A stretch of DNA of 32,974 nt from Terriglobia bacterium (GTDB lineage: Bacteria; Acidobacteriota; Terriglobia; 20CM-2-55-15): the NCBI GenBank assembly GCA_036496425.1, contig DASXLG010000192.1, forward strand, positions 1 through 32,974, in the 5' to 3' direction. Positions 15,997-23,871 of this stretch are shown one piece after another. The position numbers were made by a program, and so were the translations under genes. Every line of letters starts with the position of its first letter. The stretch's first letter is position 1. The notes under the pieces were generated by a model. It was given only the letters and a program-made list of their open reading frames with translations, was not told the origin of the DNA and did no database searches.

Positions 15997-17274
15997 CTAT
16001 TTGAAAATGTCGAGTATTTCCTTCGGAAGAGCGCTGTCCTCCGGTTTGTCCCAGTCTTTCTCGAAATATGTCTCCCAGTTTTCAGCCCAGGGCCGGCCGT
16101 AATAATCGACAAAACGCGGGTCGGAGGGCGCCAGCTGCGTCGGCTTGCCATTGACATCCTTGATGTTGCTCAGGCATTCGACGTAGGAAAACCGCCGATT
16201 CGGATCGTCCATCGTGGCTCGCCGCGCAAAGCGATAGGTGGCGTGGACCGGCGCCACGAAGGCGTCCGGATCGTAAAAGGTCGTCTCGTGATCCAGTCCG
16301 ATAAATTTGCCGGCGGCGTCGTAAGCGGGTTTGAAGGTTTCGACGGTTTCCATCTTGTCGCTGATCTCGAACATCGCGTGCGACAGTTGCCAGCCCTGAA
16401 TATTCGCCGTCCAGGTGACCAGTGTCGTTCCATCCCAGAACGCGATCGATTCGCCCCACCATTGCGGGACCTTCTGGACATGTTCTTTCTGGCCGATCAG
16501 GAATTGCCGCAGAAAGTTATCCGCGATACCGGAAACGGTCTGCATCATATACGGCGTCATTGTGAGCTGGAAATTCCCAGCCTGTGAGGGCTGCGCCCAC
16601 CAGCGAATGAATCCTTCGGGATAGCAGAAGGAGGCGCTCCACTGCGGAGCGTTCGTGACGGCCTCATGATAGATCGTTTGAACCATGCGTTTCTGGTATT
16701 CCGGAGTGAGCAGGGAAAGTACTGTCGGAGCCTGGCTCACCCCCCAGATCCATTCGGAGCCATGATCGGCTTGTTGGTCGCGCGAATAATATCCATCCCA
16801 GTCCGGCACCGTTGCTCTGGTGTAAACCGTCGGGCCGCCTTTTGCCTTCGCAGCGGCGAGCAAAGCCTCGTAATGTTCCTGGGCGGTCTTGTAGGAATAG
16901 GGGCTGAGGATGCTCTCGCGTTTTAAGTCCGCATTGCAGTCGCCCCACCCGGCGGAAGTAGGCGGATTGGGTCCGACCACTCCGTTGGACCATGCCTCTT
17001 CGAGGTCGCGCGGGATATTGCACCGGTAGTAGCGCTTGTCCAGCCAGTGTTCCTTGTCCTTGTAAAAGTTCTTCGAGGTGAACAGGTCTATTGCCAAAGG
17101 CTCGACTCCCGGCGGCGGTCCTTTGATTTCCCGCGTACGTCTTTGTCCCCCGCCTCTTTGGCCCTGCCCACCTCCTTGTGCCGCTGCGCCTCTTTGGCCT
17201 GGTGCCTGCTGAGCGAACGCCGCTGTCGATAGAACCGCGAACAGAACGGCGAAGAATGTAGCTTTAGTTCTCAT
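15997..17274 (-). CDS. Exported protein of unknown function, partner of DUF6152
   Basis: About 425 residues. It has a signal peptide (core [15 protein letters not shown]), then a low-complexity Gly/Gln/Arg stretch (about residues 28-45), then a globular part rich in Trp and Tyr (examples: [34 protein letters not shown]). The segment [15 protein letters not shown] followed by METVETFKP resembles the beta-barrel-like proteins often found beside DUF6152 genes. I know no function for that group and see no classical catalytic motif. Four Cys lie in the mature part. An AGAGGG ribosome site precedes the ATG. The spacing to its neighbours is 22 and 19 bases, so it is second in the operon. Confidence 0.7.
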   Translation of the reverse strand: MRTKATFFAVLFAVLSTAAFAQQAPGQRGAAAQGGGQGQRGGGQRRTREIKGPPPGVEPLAIDLFTSKNFYKDKEHWLDKRYYRCNIPRDLEEAWSNGVVGPNPPTSAGWGDCNADLKRESILSPYSYKTAQEHYEALLAAAKAKGGPTVYTRATVPDWDGYYSRDQQADHGSEWIWGVSQAPTVLSLLTPEYQKRMVQTIYHEAVTNAPQWSASFCYPEGFIRWWAQPSQAGNFQLTMTPYMMQTVSGIADNFLRQFLIGQKEHVQKVPQWWGESIAFWDGTTLVTWTANIQGWQLSHAMFEISDKMETVETFKPAYDAAGKFIGLDHETTFYDPDAFVAPVHATYRFARRATMDDPNRRFSYVECLSNIKDVNGKPTQLAPSDPRFVDYYGRPWAENWETYFEKDWDKPEDSALPKEILDIFK

Positions 17275-17296
17275 CTGACCCTCTTGTAATGAAACA

Positions 17297-18058
17297 TCAG
17301 TTGGTGCAGCTTGTAGCAAGCGTTTCCAGCGAAGTCAAGTTCACTTCGACATACTTCGGATCGCGATACAGCAGACCTCTGACCTCGACCTTTTGGTTTT
17401 GCCGGGAATCGGCCTTTAAAGGCGGACTCACGCTGACTAATTCCAGGACCTGTGCGCCCAGAGGCTTTGCCCGCGCGGCCTCGAGAGCTGCAGGAGTTGA
17501 GTCCTCCTCTTTCGTTGCCACGGGGTCGCTCGCGTTTGTCAAAATCCATTTGCTGTTCCGGGCAAGCGTCAAACAACCAACCGCCTGCACCAGTGAAAAA
17601 TTTGCCGGGCCTGAAGCATCGGCGTCTTTCTTCACTCGTATGTCTTCGAGCGAAGCGATATCCGTTTTGAGTTCGCCGTTGCCCTCGGGGAACCCGTTTT
17701 GCTGAAGAATGTATGAAAGGATGTCGATTTTCACTTCGTCCTTCACGTTGCCCGAATTGCCCTGCGGCATCGTATCGCGAATCTTGGTAAAAAGTCCGGT
17801 CAGGTTGTCCTTCTCCCAATGGGTCAGAAACTCGGGTCCTTTGATAGCGGGCCCTCTTTCGGATCCGGTAAGGGCGAGATTGTGACATCGGGAACAGTCC
17901 ATATCGAAGGCGGCCTTGCCGCGCAAAGCCTGGGCGGAGGTGAAGACGCCGTCCGAAAGGGAAGACCGCTGCGCTGCCGCGGGAAGCCCAAAGGCCAGAA
18001 TTATTAAAATCAGTGTCGATATCGCGCCGGGTTTGCACAAAAAACCGATTTTCGACAC
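17297..18058 (-). CDS. Exported mono-haem c-type cytochrome
   Basis: About 253 residues from a GTG start. The signal peptide core is [18 protein letters not shown] class I cytochrome c domain follows with haem motif CSRCH (Cys55, Cys58, His59) and the probable axial Met in DTMPQG about 45 residues later. The C-terminal 130 residues (from [12 protein letters not shown]) are beta-rich and not recognised; they end with [13 protein letters not shown]. As first gene of the operon it is a likely electron carrier for neighbouring periplasmic oxidoreductases. The start is uncertain: in-frame sequence continues upstream through a repeat element (18060-18193), but only the GTG at 18058 gives a normal signal peptide. 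Confidence 0.85.
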   Translation of the reverse strand: MSKIGFLCKPGAISTLILIILAFGLPAAAQRSSLSDGVFTSAQALRGKAAFDMDCSRCHNLALTGSERGPAIKGPEFLTHWEKDNLTGLFTKIRDTMPQGNSGNVKDEVKIDILSYILQQNGFPEGNGELKTDIASLEDIRVKKDADASGPANFSLVQAVGCLTLARNSKWILTNASDPVATKEEDSTPAALEAARAKPLGAQVLELVSVSPPLKADSRQNQKVEVRGLLYRDPKYVEVNLTSLETLATSCTN

Positions 18059-18059
18059 G

Positions 18060-18193
18060 GTGTGTGAGCGACCCCCGGCCGCTTCGCGGCTGTCCCCCTG
18101 TATCAAGGGGACAGTAAATCCCGCAGAATGAACACGACCACTCTCTTCCTGATATAGGGGGAGAGCCGACGGAGCCGGCAGGGGGGCGCTCAC
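18060..18193. mobile_element. MITE-like palindromic element, copy 1
   Basis: A 134-bp gene-free element bounded by inverted ends: GTGTGTGAGCGACCCCC on the left and GGGGGGCGCTCAC on the right. Inside are nested stems, including TGTCCCCCT/AGGGGACA around TATCA. A second copy with the same ends is at 23584-23723. It lies between the ankyrin gene stop and the cytochrome start, touching the latter. No transposase is present in the window, so it would need one in trans. Confidence 0.7.
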
Positions 18194-18237
18194 GAGGACT
18201 TTTTGCGCCAAGCCCGATTTCGACCGCACTGCTCCCC

Positions 18238-19737
18238 CTACCTGCCTGACGCCGCTGCCGGCGCCGGAATCCCGTTCTTCGCCATCAAATCGCGAAGCAG
18301 TTCCGCGGCTGCCGCGTTCCCACCGCCGCCTCCGCGGCCTCCCGCCCCGCCACCTCCTCGGCGGCCGCCGGCTCCGCCGCCCTGAGCGATAGCGAGGGGC
18401 GTTCGCCCCTGTTTGTCTTTCCGGTCGAGCCGGGCGCCTTGATCCGCGGCGTATTGAATGATCGCCGTGGAACCGCGTTGAGCGGCATTGTGCAGGACGG
18501 TCTGGCCGTTGCTGTTGAAGGCGTTCAGGTCGACGCCATGCTCGACGAGCAGTTTGATGGCGTCCAGAGAGTTCGCGACCATTGCCGTCGTTGTATGGTC
18601 CTTGAGGGTAAGCGTTGGATCCGCTCCGCCATCGAGCAGCAGCCGCAGGACCGGCAGATCATTGCCCTTTGCCGCCCGCATCAGAGGCGTCGCTCCTTCA
18701 CCCAGTGAGGTGTCACCGACAAGATTGTTATGCCGGCCGATGATCGGCTTCCGAAGTCTGAGGTTCGGGTTCGCGCCATTTGCGAGCAGCACTTTTACCA
18801 TGCCGGCGGCGTCGATTTCATCGTGCAGCTTCGGATCCGGCCGCGTCATCATTCCGGCGGGCGTCCGCATATCGACTGCAGCATACAGCGCCGTCATTCC
18901 GCTACTGTCGGCCACATTGGGATCCGCTCCTTTATTCAACAGCAGGGAGGCGAGATCATAATGAAGATTAATGACCGCCAGCTGGAGCGCGGTTGTTCCA
19001 TCGGCATCGGCCGCATTGAGGTCCGCTTTCAAATCGGCCAGCGCCGCCGCCGCTTCGGCGGCATTTTGACGGGCTGCATACATCAGGGCGGTCCAGCCGC
19101 CGTGGGGCAATATAAATACCGCCATGCCATTGGTTTGATATTTGTATTCGGGGAAGCTCAAGACCTTGGAATGAACGTTCATGGCGGCGCCGGCTGCAAC
19201 CAGCGCCTGGACCGCCGCCGCATGATTCTCGCCGGCGGCCCACATCAGCGCCGTCTCGTCCTGCCATGTTTCCTTTGCATTGACTTCGGCGCCGTGGGCA
19301 ATCAGAGCGTTCACCACGCCGGCATTGCCTGTCCGCGCCGCCGTCATCAGAACCGTTTCACCTTCCGGCAGCGCGGAGTTGGCATCGGCCCCCGCTTTGA
19401 GCAGCGCTTCGACCAGCGCCGCATTCCCATTGGTAGCGGCAAGTGAAATGGGCGTGACGCCATAGCGGTTTGCGGCCTTGACCTTCGCGCCTGCGCGAAT
19501 CAACGACAGCGCGGTTTCGACGTCATCGTTGCGCGCGGCCCAATGAAGAGCCGTCATGCCGTCCGGTTCCTGACCGTTGACGTCGGGATGCTGCTTCAGC
19601 AGCGTCCGGACCAGCATCGTATTGCCCGACTTCACCGCCTCGATCAGATTTGGGTTGTTCCCCGAACCGGCGAAAAGGGGAACGAGCACAAGAAGCACAA
19701 GAAGCACAACAGACACCAGAAAGTAATGCCTCTTCAT
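18238..19737 (-). CDS. Secreted ankyrin-repeat protein
   Basis: A 499-residue protein with a signal peptide (core FLVSVVLLVLLVLVPLFAG) followed by ankyrin repeats from about residue 28 to 450, with typical units such as DGMTALHWAAR, YGVTPISLAATNGN, GETVLMTAARTGN and GQTVLHNAAQRG. About ten units are visible, some degenerate (around 190-215 and 300-330). Ankyrin repeats bind protein partners. The C-terminus has a Gly/Arg-rich tract (about 455-475) and a final short helix. The signal peptide's hydrophobic core is encoded by tandem GTGCTTCTT units of the CACAAGAAG repeat family. Its ATG overlaps the DUF1552 stop by four bases (ATGA), so the two are translationally coupled and the ankyrin protein probably works with DUF1552 and DUF1592. 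Confidence 0.9.
   Translation of the reverse strand: MKRHYFLVSVVLLVLLVLVPLFAGSGNNPNLIEAVKSGNTMLVRTLLKQHPDVNGQEPDGMTALHWAARNDDVETALSLIRAGAKVKAANRYGVTPISLAATNGNAALVEALLKAGADANSALPEGETVLMTAARTGNAGVVNALIAHGAEVNAKETWQDETALMWAAGENHAAAVQALVAAGAAMNVHSKVLSFPEYKYQTNGMAVFILPHGGWTALMYAARQNAAEAAAALADLKADLNAADADGTTALQLAVINLHYDLASLLLNKGADPNVADSSGMTALYAAVDMRTPAGMMTRPDPKLHDEIDAAGMVKVLLANGANPNLRLRKPIIGRHNNLVGDTSLGEGATPLMRAAKGNDLPVLRLLLDGGADPTLTLKDHTTTAMVANSLDAIKLLVEHGVDLNAFNSNGQTVLHNAAQRGSTAIIQYAADQGARLDRKDKQGRTPLAIAQGGGAGGRRGGGGAGGRGGGGGNAAAAELLRDLMAKNGIPAPAAASGR
19684..19723. repeat. CACAAGAAG tandem repeat inside signal-peptide codons
   Basis: The + strand reads GAGCACAAGAAGCACAAGAA and then GCACAACAGACACCAGAAAG. 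This is the CACAAGAAG arm of the family also seen at 1-37 and 2643-2680, here without its complementary arm. Read on the - strand it codes VLLVLLV, the core of the ankyrin protein's signal peptide. Confidence 0.75.
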
Positions 19738-21047
19738 ATTTCGACACGGCCGGTGCTGATGCCGAACTTGTCGATACCGCAGTCGAACTTGTCGGCCAGC
19801 GAAACCAGAAGATTGGCGAACGGCGTTTCCTTTGCGGCCTGAATGTGACGATTACCTTTCAGCTGACCCGCGGCGCCGCCAACCAGAAGCGTTGGGATGT
19901 TCAGGCGCGAATGGGTATCGCTTTCGCTCATCCCGCTGCCGTACAGGATCAGCGAATGATCGAGCAGTGAGCCATCTCCGTCAGGCGTCGATTGCAGCCT
20001 TTCCACGAACTTTGCGAACAGGGTTACGTGATACGTGTTGAGCTTGACCAGATTTGCCAGTTTGTCCGGATTGTTTCCGTGATGAGACATCGCGTGATGA
20101 GGCTCGTTCACTCCAATGTTGGGATAAACCCGCTGGCTGGCATCGCGCGATTTCATAAACGTCACGACGCGCGTGATGTTGGCCTCGTAGGCGACGGCGG
20201 CCAGGTCGTACATCAGCATGGCGTGCTCTTCGAAGGATTCGGGGATGCCGATCGGAGCGTCCGGCACGGTCACCTTGGCAGTTGCCTGCTTCTCCGCCTT
20301 TTGAATGCGCTCCTCAATCTCGCGGACGTGATCGAGATACTCGCTGAGCCGGGCGCGGTCTTTCGGTCCGAGCTTTTTCTGAAGATCCGCAGCATCTTCA
20401 CGGACGGAATCGAGAATACTGCGATCCTCCTGCATCCTTTCCATCCGTTGCGCCCGGGTGCCCGGACGGCCGAACAGGCGTTCGAATACAAGCCGCGGAT
20501 CGATTTCCATTGGAAGCGGCGTGGTCGGCGTCTTCCATGAAATCGTGTTCATGTAGGCGCAGCTGTATGCGGTGTCGCAGCCGCCGATCCAACCCGTGAA
20601 ATCTTCAGTCGCCAATTCGAGGGAAGGGAGCGGCGTGTCCTGACCGATCTGGCCGGCAATAACCTGATCGATCGTGGTGCCCGCCCGGACATTTTCCGCG
20701 ATCGTCTTGAATGGAATCGACCCGCTCAACCAGGCGGCAACCGTCACGGCATGGCCATCCAGCGGATCGCAAAGCTCGGAGACCAGAGTCATCGAATTTC
20801 GAAACGGTTCAAGCGGCTTCAGTATCGGCGTGAATTCGAAATCCGTCCCGGCCTTTGCCGGCGTCCAAAATCCCGGCCGCTCGCCCAGCGGAACAAAGAC
20901 GGCTCCAAAACGCTTGAGCGGATTTGCGGCGGTTCTCGCGGTTGCGGTGAGGGCCGGGACCATCGATTCCAGAAACGGCAGCGCGATGGCGGCTCCCGCT
21001 CCTCTTAGCACTGCCCGTCGAGAGATATGTTTTTTCGTGGCGAACAT
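19734..21047 (-). CDS. DUF1552 protein with Tat signal
   Basis: A 437-residue protein. It opens with a twin-arginine signal (KHISRRAVLRGAG, Arg10-Arg11), so it is exported folded. The body matches DUF1552 proteins of Acidobacteriota, Planctomycetes and Myxobacteria: RFGAVFVPLGERPGFWTP near residue 46, a helical EYLDHVREIEERI segment and the late MSHHGNNPDKL and LDHSLILYGSGMSES motifs. The last is similar to sulfatase/alkaline-phosphatase-like DUF1501 relatives. The function is unknown; its gene is very often adjacent to a DUF1592 gene, as here (17-base gap). It ends in an ATGA overlap with the ankyrin gene. Confidence 0.92.
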   Translation of the reverse strand: MFATKKHISRRAVLRGAGAAIALPFLESMVPALTATARTAANPLKRFGAVFVPLGERPGFWTPAKAGTDFEFTPILKPLEPFRNSMTLVSELCDPLDGHAVTVAAWLSGSIPFKTIAENVRAGTTIDQVIAGQIGQDTPLPSLELATEDFTGWIGGCDTAYSCAYMNTISWKTPTTPLPMEIDPRLVFERLFGRPGTRAQRMERMQEDRSILDSVREDAADLQKKLGPKDRARLSEYLDHVREIEERIQKAEKQATAKVTVPDAPIGIPESFEEHAMLMYDLAAVAYEANITRVVTFMKSRDASQRVYPNIGVNEPHHAMSHHGNNPDKLANLVKLNTYHVTLFAKFVERLQSTPDGDGSLLDHSLILYGSGMSESDTHSRLNIPTLLVGGAAGQLKGNRHIQAAKETPFANLLVSLADKFDCGIDKFGISTGRVEI

Positions 21048-21064
21048 GGAATGGCCTCCTTGTT

Positions 21065-23458
21065 TCAGTCTCCAGCAACGATTCTTTTCTGAAATGGCGT
21101 ACTCTTCACGATTCCCAAAATCAGCGAAGAGAAACGGTAGTTCTGACGCGCGGAATCCCGGACGATGGCCCGCACCGACGGCATGTCGGAATAAGCCAGA
21201 CCGCGGCCGAGCGCAAAGATCATCAATTTTTCCGTAAGCGTTCCCACAAACAAATCCGGTTGCCTCAGTAATGCCTTGCGCAGGGAAACGACTCCATCGA
21301 CTTTGCTGCCGTCGAGAAGCTGTCCGGAGGCATCGATCGGCGTTCCCATCGTCCTGACGGTGTCGCCATCACGGTTGCGCCACGCGCCGACCGCGTCGAA
21401 GTTTTCCAGCGACAGCCCGATGGGGTCCATCAGCTTATGGCAATTGGCGCAGACCGGATTGGACCGGTGTTCCTCCATGCGCTCGCGCATCGTGAGAACT
21501 TTGCCTTCGCGCTGCGGGTTCTCATTCAGCGGAGGAACATTGGCCGGTGGCGCCGGGGGCGGAGCGCCGAGAAGATTATCCAGAATCCATTTGCCGCGAA
21601 CCACAGGCGATGTGCGGTCCGTGTGCGAGGTCACCATCAGCACGGCTCCCTTGCCCAGGAGTCCGAAACGTGCTTCGTCGGTCAGTGTGACACGACGGAA
21701 ATTGCTGCCGTAAACGTTTGGAATCTGATAATGCTTCGCGAGCCGTTCGTTCAGAAACGTGTAGTTTGCCGTCATCAGATCCAGAACGTTGCGGTCCTCG
21801 TGCACGATGCTGTCGAAGAACAGCGAGGTCTCGCGCTCGAGCGCCTGCCGCAGGTTGTCGTCGAAATCCGGAAATTCTTCCGAAAGCGGCTGCATGTTTT
21901 TCAGGTTGCGCAGGTACAGCCACTGGGCCGCGAAGTTGGTGGTGAGCGACTCGGCTTTGGGGTCCGCCAGCATCCGCCGGACTTGTTGCTCCAGCCCGGC
22001 CGGGCTGTGCAGCCGACCCATCGTTGCGTCCTTCAGCAATTGATCGTCTGGAATGCTGCTCCAGAGAAAAAAAGACAGCCGCGACGCCAGTTCCAGATCG
22101 CTGATGCGGTAAACGGTCCCGGGCGCAGCATCCGCAGGATCGGTTTCGATGTGAAAAACGAATTTCGGACTCGCCAGAATCCTTTGCAGCGAAGTCTGGA
22201 TCGCCTTTTCAAAAGTTCCCGTCCGGCGGGAGGCATCATAAAACCCCATGAGCCGGCGGATATCCGTTTCTGTCAGATCGCCGCGATACGCGCGCCTGGC
22301 CAGAGTCGACACGATCTTCCGCGCGCACGGCTGCTCGCCGGCCTGGCTCGTGGGTCTGCAGACAAAGATTTTGCGGCGGCTCGGTGTGTCTCCCGGCCCG
22401 GTGGCGTCGAATGGACCCGTAACAGTGAAGGTTTCGAAATGCGGAAGGCCGGAGGTGTCGCGCGTATCCGTCGAGCTGCGGATAAAAGGCTCCAGGCGCG
22501 TCGGGTTATACGCCGCGGTTCGCTCGACGAAGGCAGCCGTGATCACGTGTGGTCCCGCTTTCAAAGGAATACGAATCCGGCCGCGTTCGTCGATCTCATC
22601 GCCGAGTTTGGTCATGTTCACCAGATTCGCATTGAAATCGGCTTCCCCACCCATCTTGAAGAGGTGAACGCGAACGCCATCGACGGTGTACTCGACTTCA
22701 TGCTCGTATTCCAGTCCGCGCATGACGCCTAAATTCGTTCGAAACAGCCGGACCGTCAGGAGGTACTCGCCGTCGAGAGGCAGCGTCACTTTGGAGAGGA
22801 TGCCTCCGACCGTCCCGATCGGCATGCCTTCCAGATGGACGTCCTGAGAAGCATCCTGCCGGATGCGGAAAGTCTCGCCGCTGGCCGCCGTATCGGGATC
22901 TCCGACCGCGAGAGCGCTGACGATCCCGGCCGCGCCCATGAAACGTTCCAGCAATACCGGAGAGACGCCCAAAACATCGCCGACGTTGTCAAAGCCATAG
23001 GCCGCATCGTCGGGCGGCAACAGGGACGCGGGATCGACTTCGAGCTCCAGCAAATCCCGAATCGCGTTGCCGTATTCGACACGATTGAGGCGATGCAAAA
23101 GCGGCCGTCCGGGATTGGGATTCGCGGCGGCGGCGCGATCGAGTTCTCCCGTCAGCCAGGACACCAGACTTTGCCGCGTTGCCGGATCGGGCTGTGGCGC
23201 CCCTTGCGGCGGCATCATCCCAACGCGCAATTTACGGACGGCTTTCTCCCAGGTCTCCGCTCCCGCAGCCACGCTGGTGAAATCCATTTTGTCGAGCATC
23301 AGCCCCGCCGTCCGGGTGCGCTGGTTGTGGCACGTAACGCAGTACTGATTCACGGCAGCGCGAGATTCCTCGACTCGTGGGGCAGACGTCGACTGACAAA
23401 GGGCTGTCATCGTCAGCCCTGAAAGAGCCAGAACAACGATCGAGAACGGTTTTCTCAC
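21065..23458 (-). CDS. DUF1592-family large exported haem-motif protein
   Basis: A 797-residue protein starting with GTG and a signal peptide (core FSIVVLALSGLTMTALC). It shows the multi-domain arrangement of DUF1592 proteins (order DUF1587, DUF1595, DUF1592, DUF1588, DUF1585): an N-terminal planctomycete-type cytochrome motif CVTCH (Cys40, Cys43, His44) with TRTAGLMLD, HRLNRVEYGNAIRDLLEL near residue 125, DLELASRLSFFLWSSIPDD near 445-465, and a second haem-like CANCH (Cys670, Cys673) followed by KLMDPIGLSLENFDAVG. The C-terminal DUF1585 part contains EKLMIFALGRGL. It is a presumed periplasmic redox protein of unknown reaction. It is first in the DUF1592-DUF1552-ankyrin unit and divergent from the TonB receptor. 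Confidence 0.92.
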   Translation of the reverse strand: MRKPFSIVVLALSGLTMTALCQSTSAPRVEESRAAVNQYCVTCHNQRTRTAGLMLDKMDFTSVAAGAETWEKAVRKLRVGMMPPQGAPQPDPATRQSLVSWLTGELDRAAAANPNPGRPLLHRLNRVEYGNAIRDLLELEVDPASLLPPDDAAYGFDNVGDVLGVSPVLLERFMGAAGIVSALAVGDPDTAASGETFRIRQDASQDVHLEGMPIGTVGGILSKVTLPLDGEYLLTVRLFRTNLGVMRGLEYEHEVEYTVDGVRVHLFKMGGEADFNANLVNMTKLGDEIDERGRIRIPLKAGPHVITAAFVERTAAYNPTRLEPFIRSSTDTRDTSGLPHFETFTVTGPFDATGPGDTPSRRKIFVCRPTSQAGEQPCARKIVSTLARRAYRGDLTETDIRRLMGFYDASRRTGTFEKAIQTSLQRILASPKFVFHIETDPADAAPGTVYRISDLELASRLSFFLWSSIPDDQLLKDATMGRLHSPAGLEQQVRRMLADPKAESLTTNFAAQWLYLRNLKNMQPLSEEFPDFDDNLRQALERETSLFFDSIVHEDRNVLDLMTANYTFLNERLAKHYQIPNVYGSNFRRVTLTDEARFGLLGKGAVLMVTSHTDRTSPVVRGKWILDNLLGAPPPAPPANVPPLNENPQREGKVLTMRERMEEHRSNPVCANCHKLMDPIGLSLENFDAVGAWRNRDGDTVRTMGTPIDASGQLLDGSKVDGVVSLRKALLRQPDLFVGTLTEKLMIFALGRGLAYSDMPSVRAIVRDSARQNYRFSSLILGIVKSTPFQKRIVAGD

Positions 23459-23583
23459 GGGGGCCTCTGCGCTTACAGCTTGGGAATATCGTGTTGAACT
23501 CTACAATGAACGGCGGGGCAGGTCAAAGAGATTGCTCAGAGGATTCGTATTACGGATTCGCAGAACAACTTGATTGCAGCATA

Positions 23584-23723
23584 GTGTGTGACTGACCCCC
23601 TGCCGCCGCTTCGCGTCGGCTGTCCCTCTGTATCAGGGGGACAGCCGAAAGTAGCTGTTTGTCTAACTGTCCCCCTGTCAAGGGGGACAGCCGGCCGCAC
23701 GGCCGGCAGGGGGTCGCTTACAC
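23584..23723. mobile_element. MITE-like palindromic element, copy 2
   Basis: A 140-bp element with ends GTGTGTGACTGACCCCC and GGGGGTCGCTTACAC, the same family as 18060-18193. It contains strong internal stems: CTGTCCCTCTG / CAGGGGGACAG and CTGTCCCCCTG / CAGGGGGACAG-like pairs, plus GGCCGCACGGCC near the right end. It has no ORF and lies between the divergent DUF1592 and TonB genes. Confidence 0.72.
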
Positions 23724-23788
23724 CTCATGTTGAAATCGAGTTTTCTGGCTGAAACGCCGCGTATAGGATTCCTCTTACGAATTTTAAC

Positions 23789-23817
23789 TTGACGATGAAC
23801 GAACGGTGCGTTACAAC
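23789..23817 (+). promoter_or_regulatory. Candidate sigma-70 promoter for the TonB receptor gene
   Basis: TTGACG at 23789-23794 and TACAAC at 23812-23817 are spaced by 17 bases, close to the sigma-70 consensus and 55 bases upstream of the ATG at 23872. It lies just to the right of the MITE-like copy. This is a pattern match only. Confidence 0.4.
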
Positions 23818-23871
23818 CTCGCGCTATCAGTCGGAAACAATTCAACGTCCTACAATCACGGAGCAACCCCC

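Larger units (their letters stand above)
23459..23871. other. Divergent intergenic region with MITE-like element and promoter
   Basis: This 413-base region separates the divergent DUF1592 and TonB receptor genes. It holds the MITE-like copy at 23584-23723 and a candidate promoter for the TonB gene at 23789-23817. I saw no convincing operator and no gene. Confidence 0.6.

Noticed and set aside
21437-22732. 431-codon open frame antisense to the DUF1592 gene
   Set aside because: Shadow of a conserved gene; Arg/His-rich translation with no recognisable domain.
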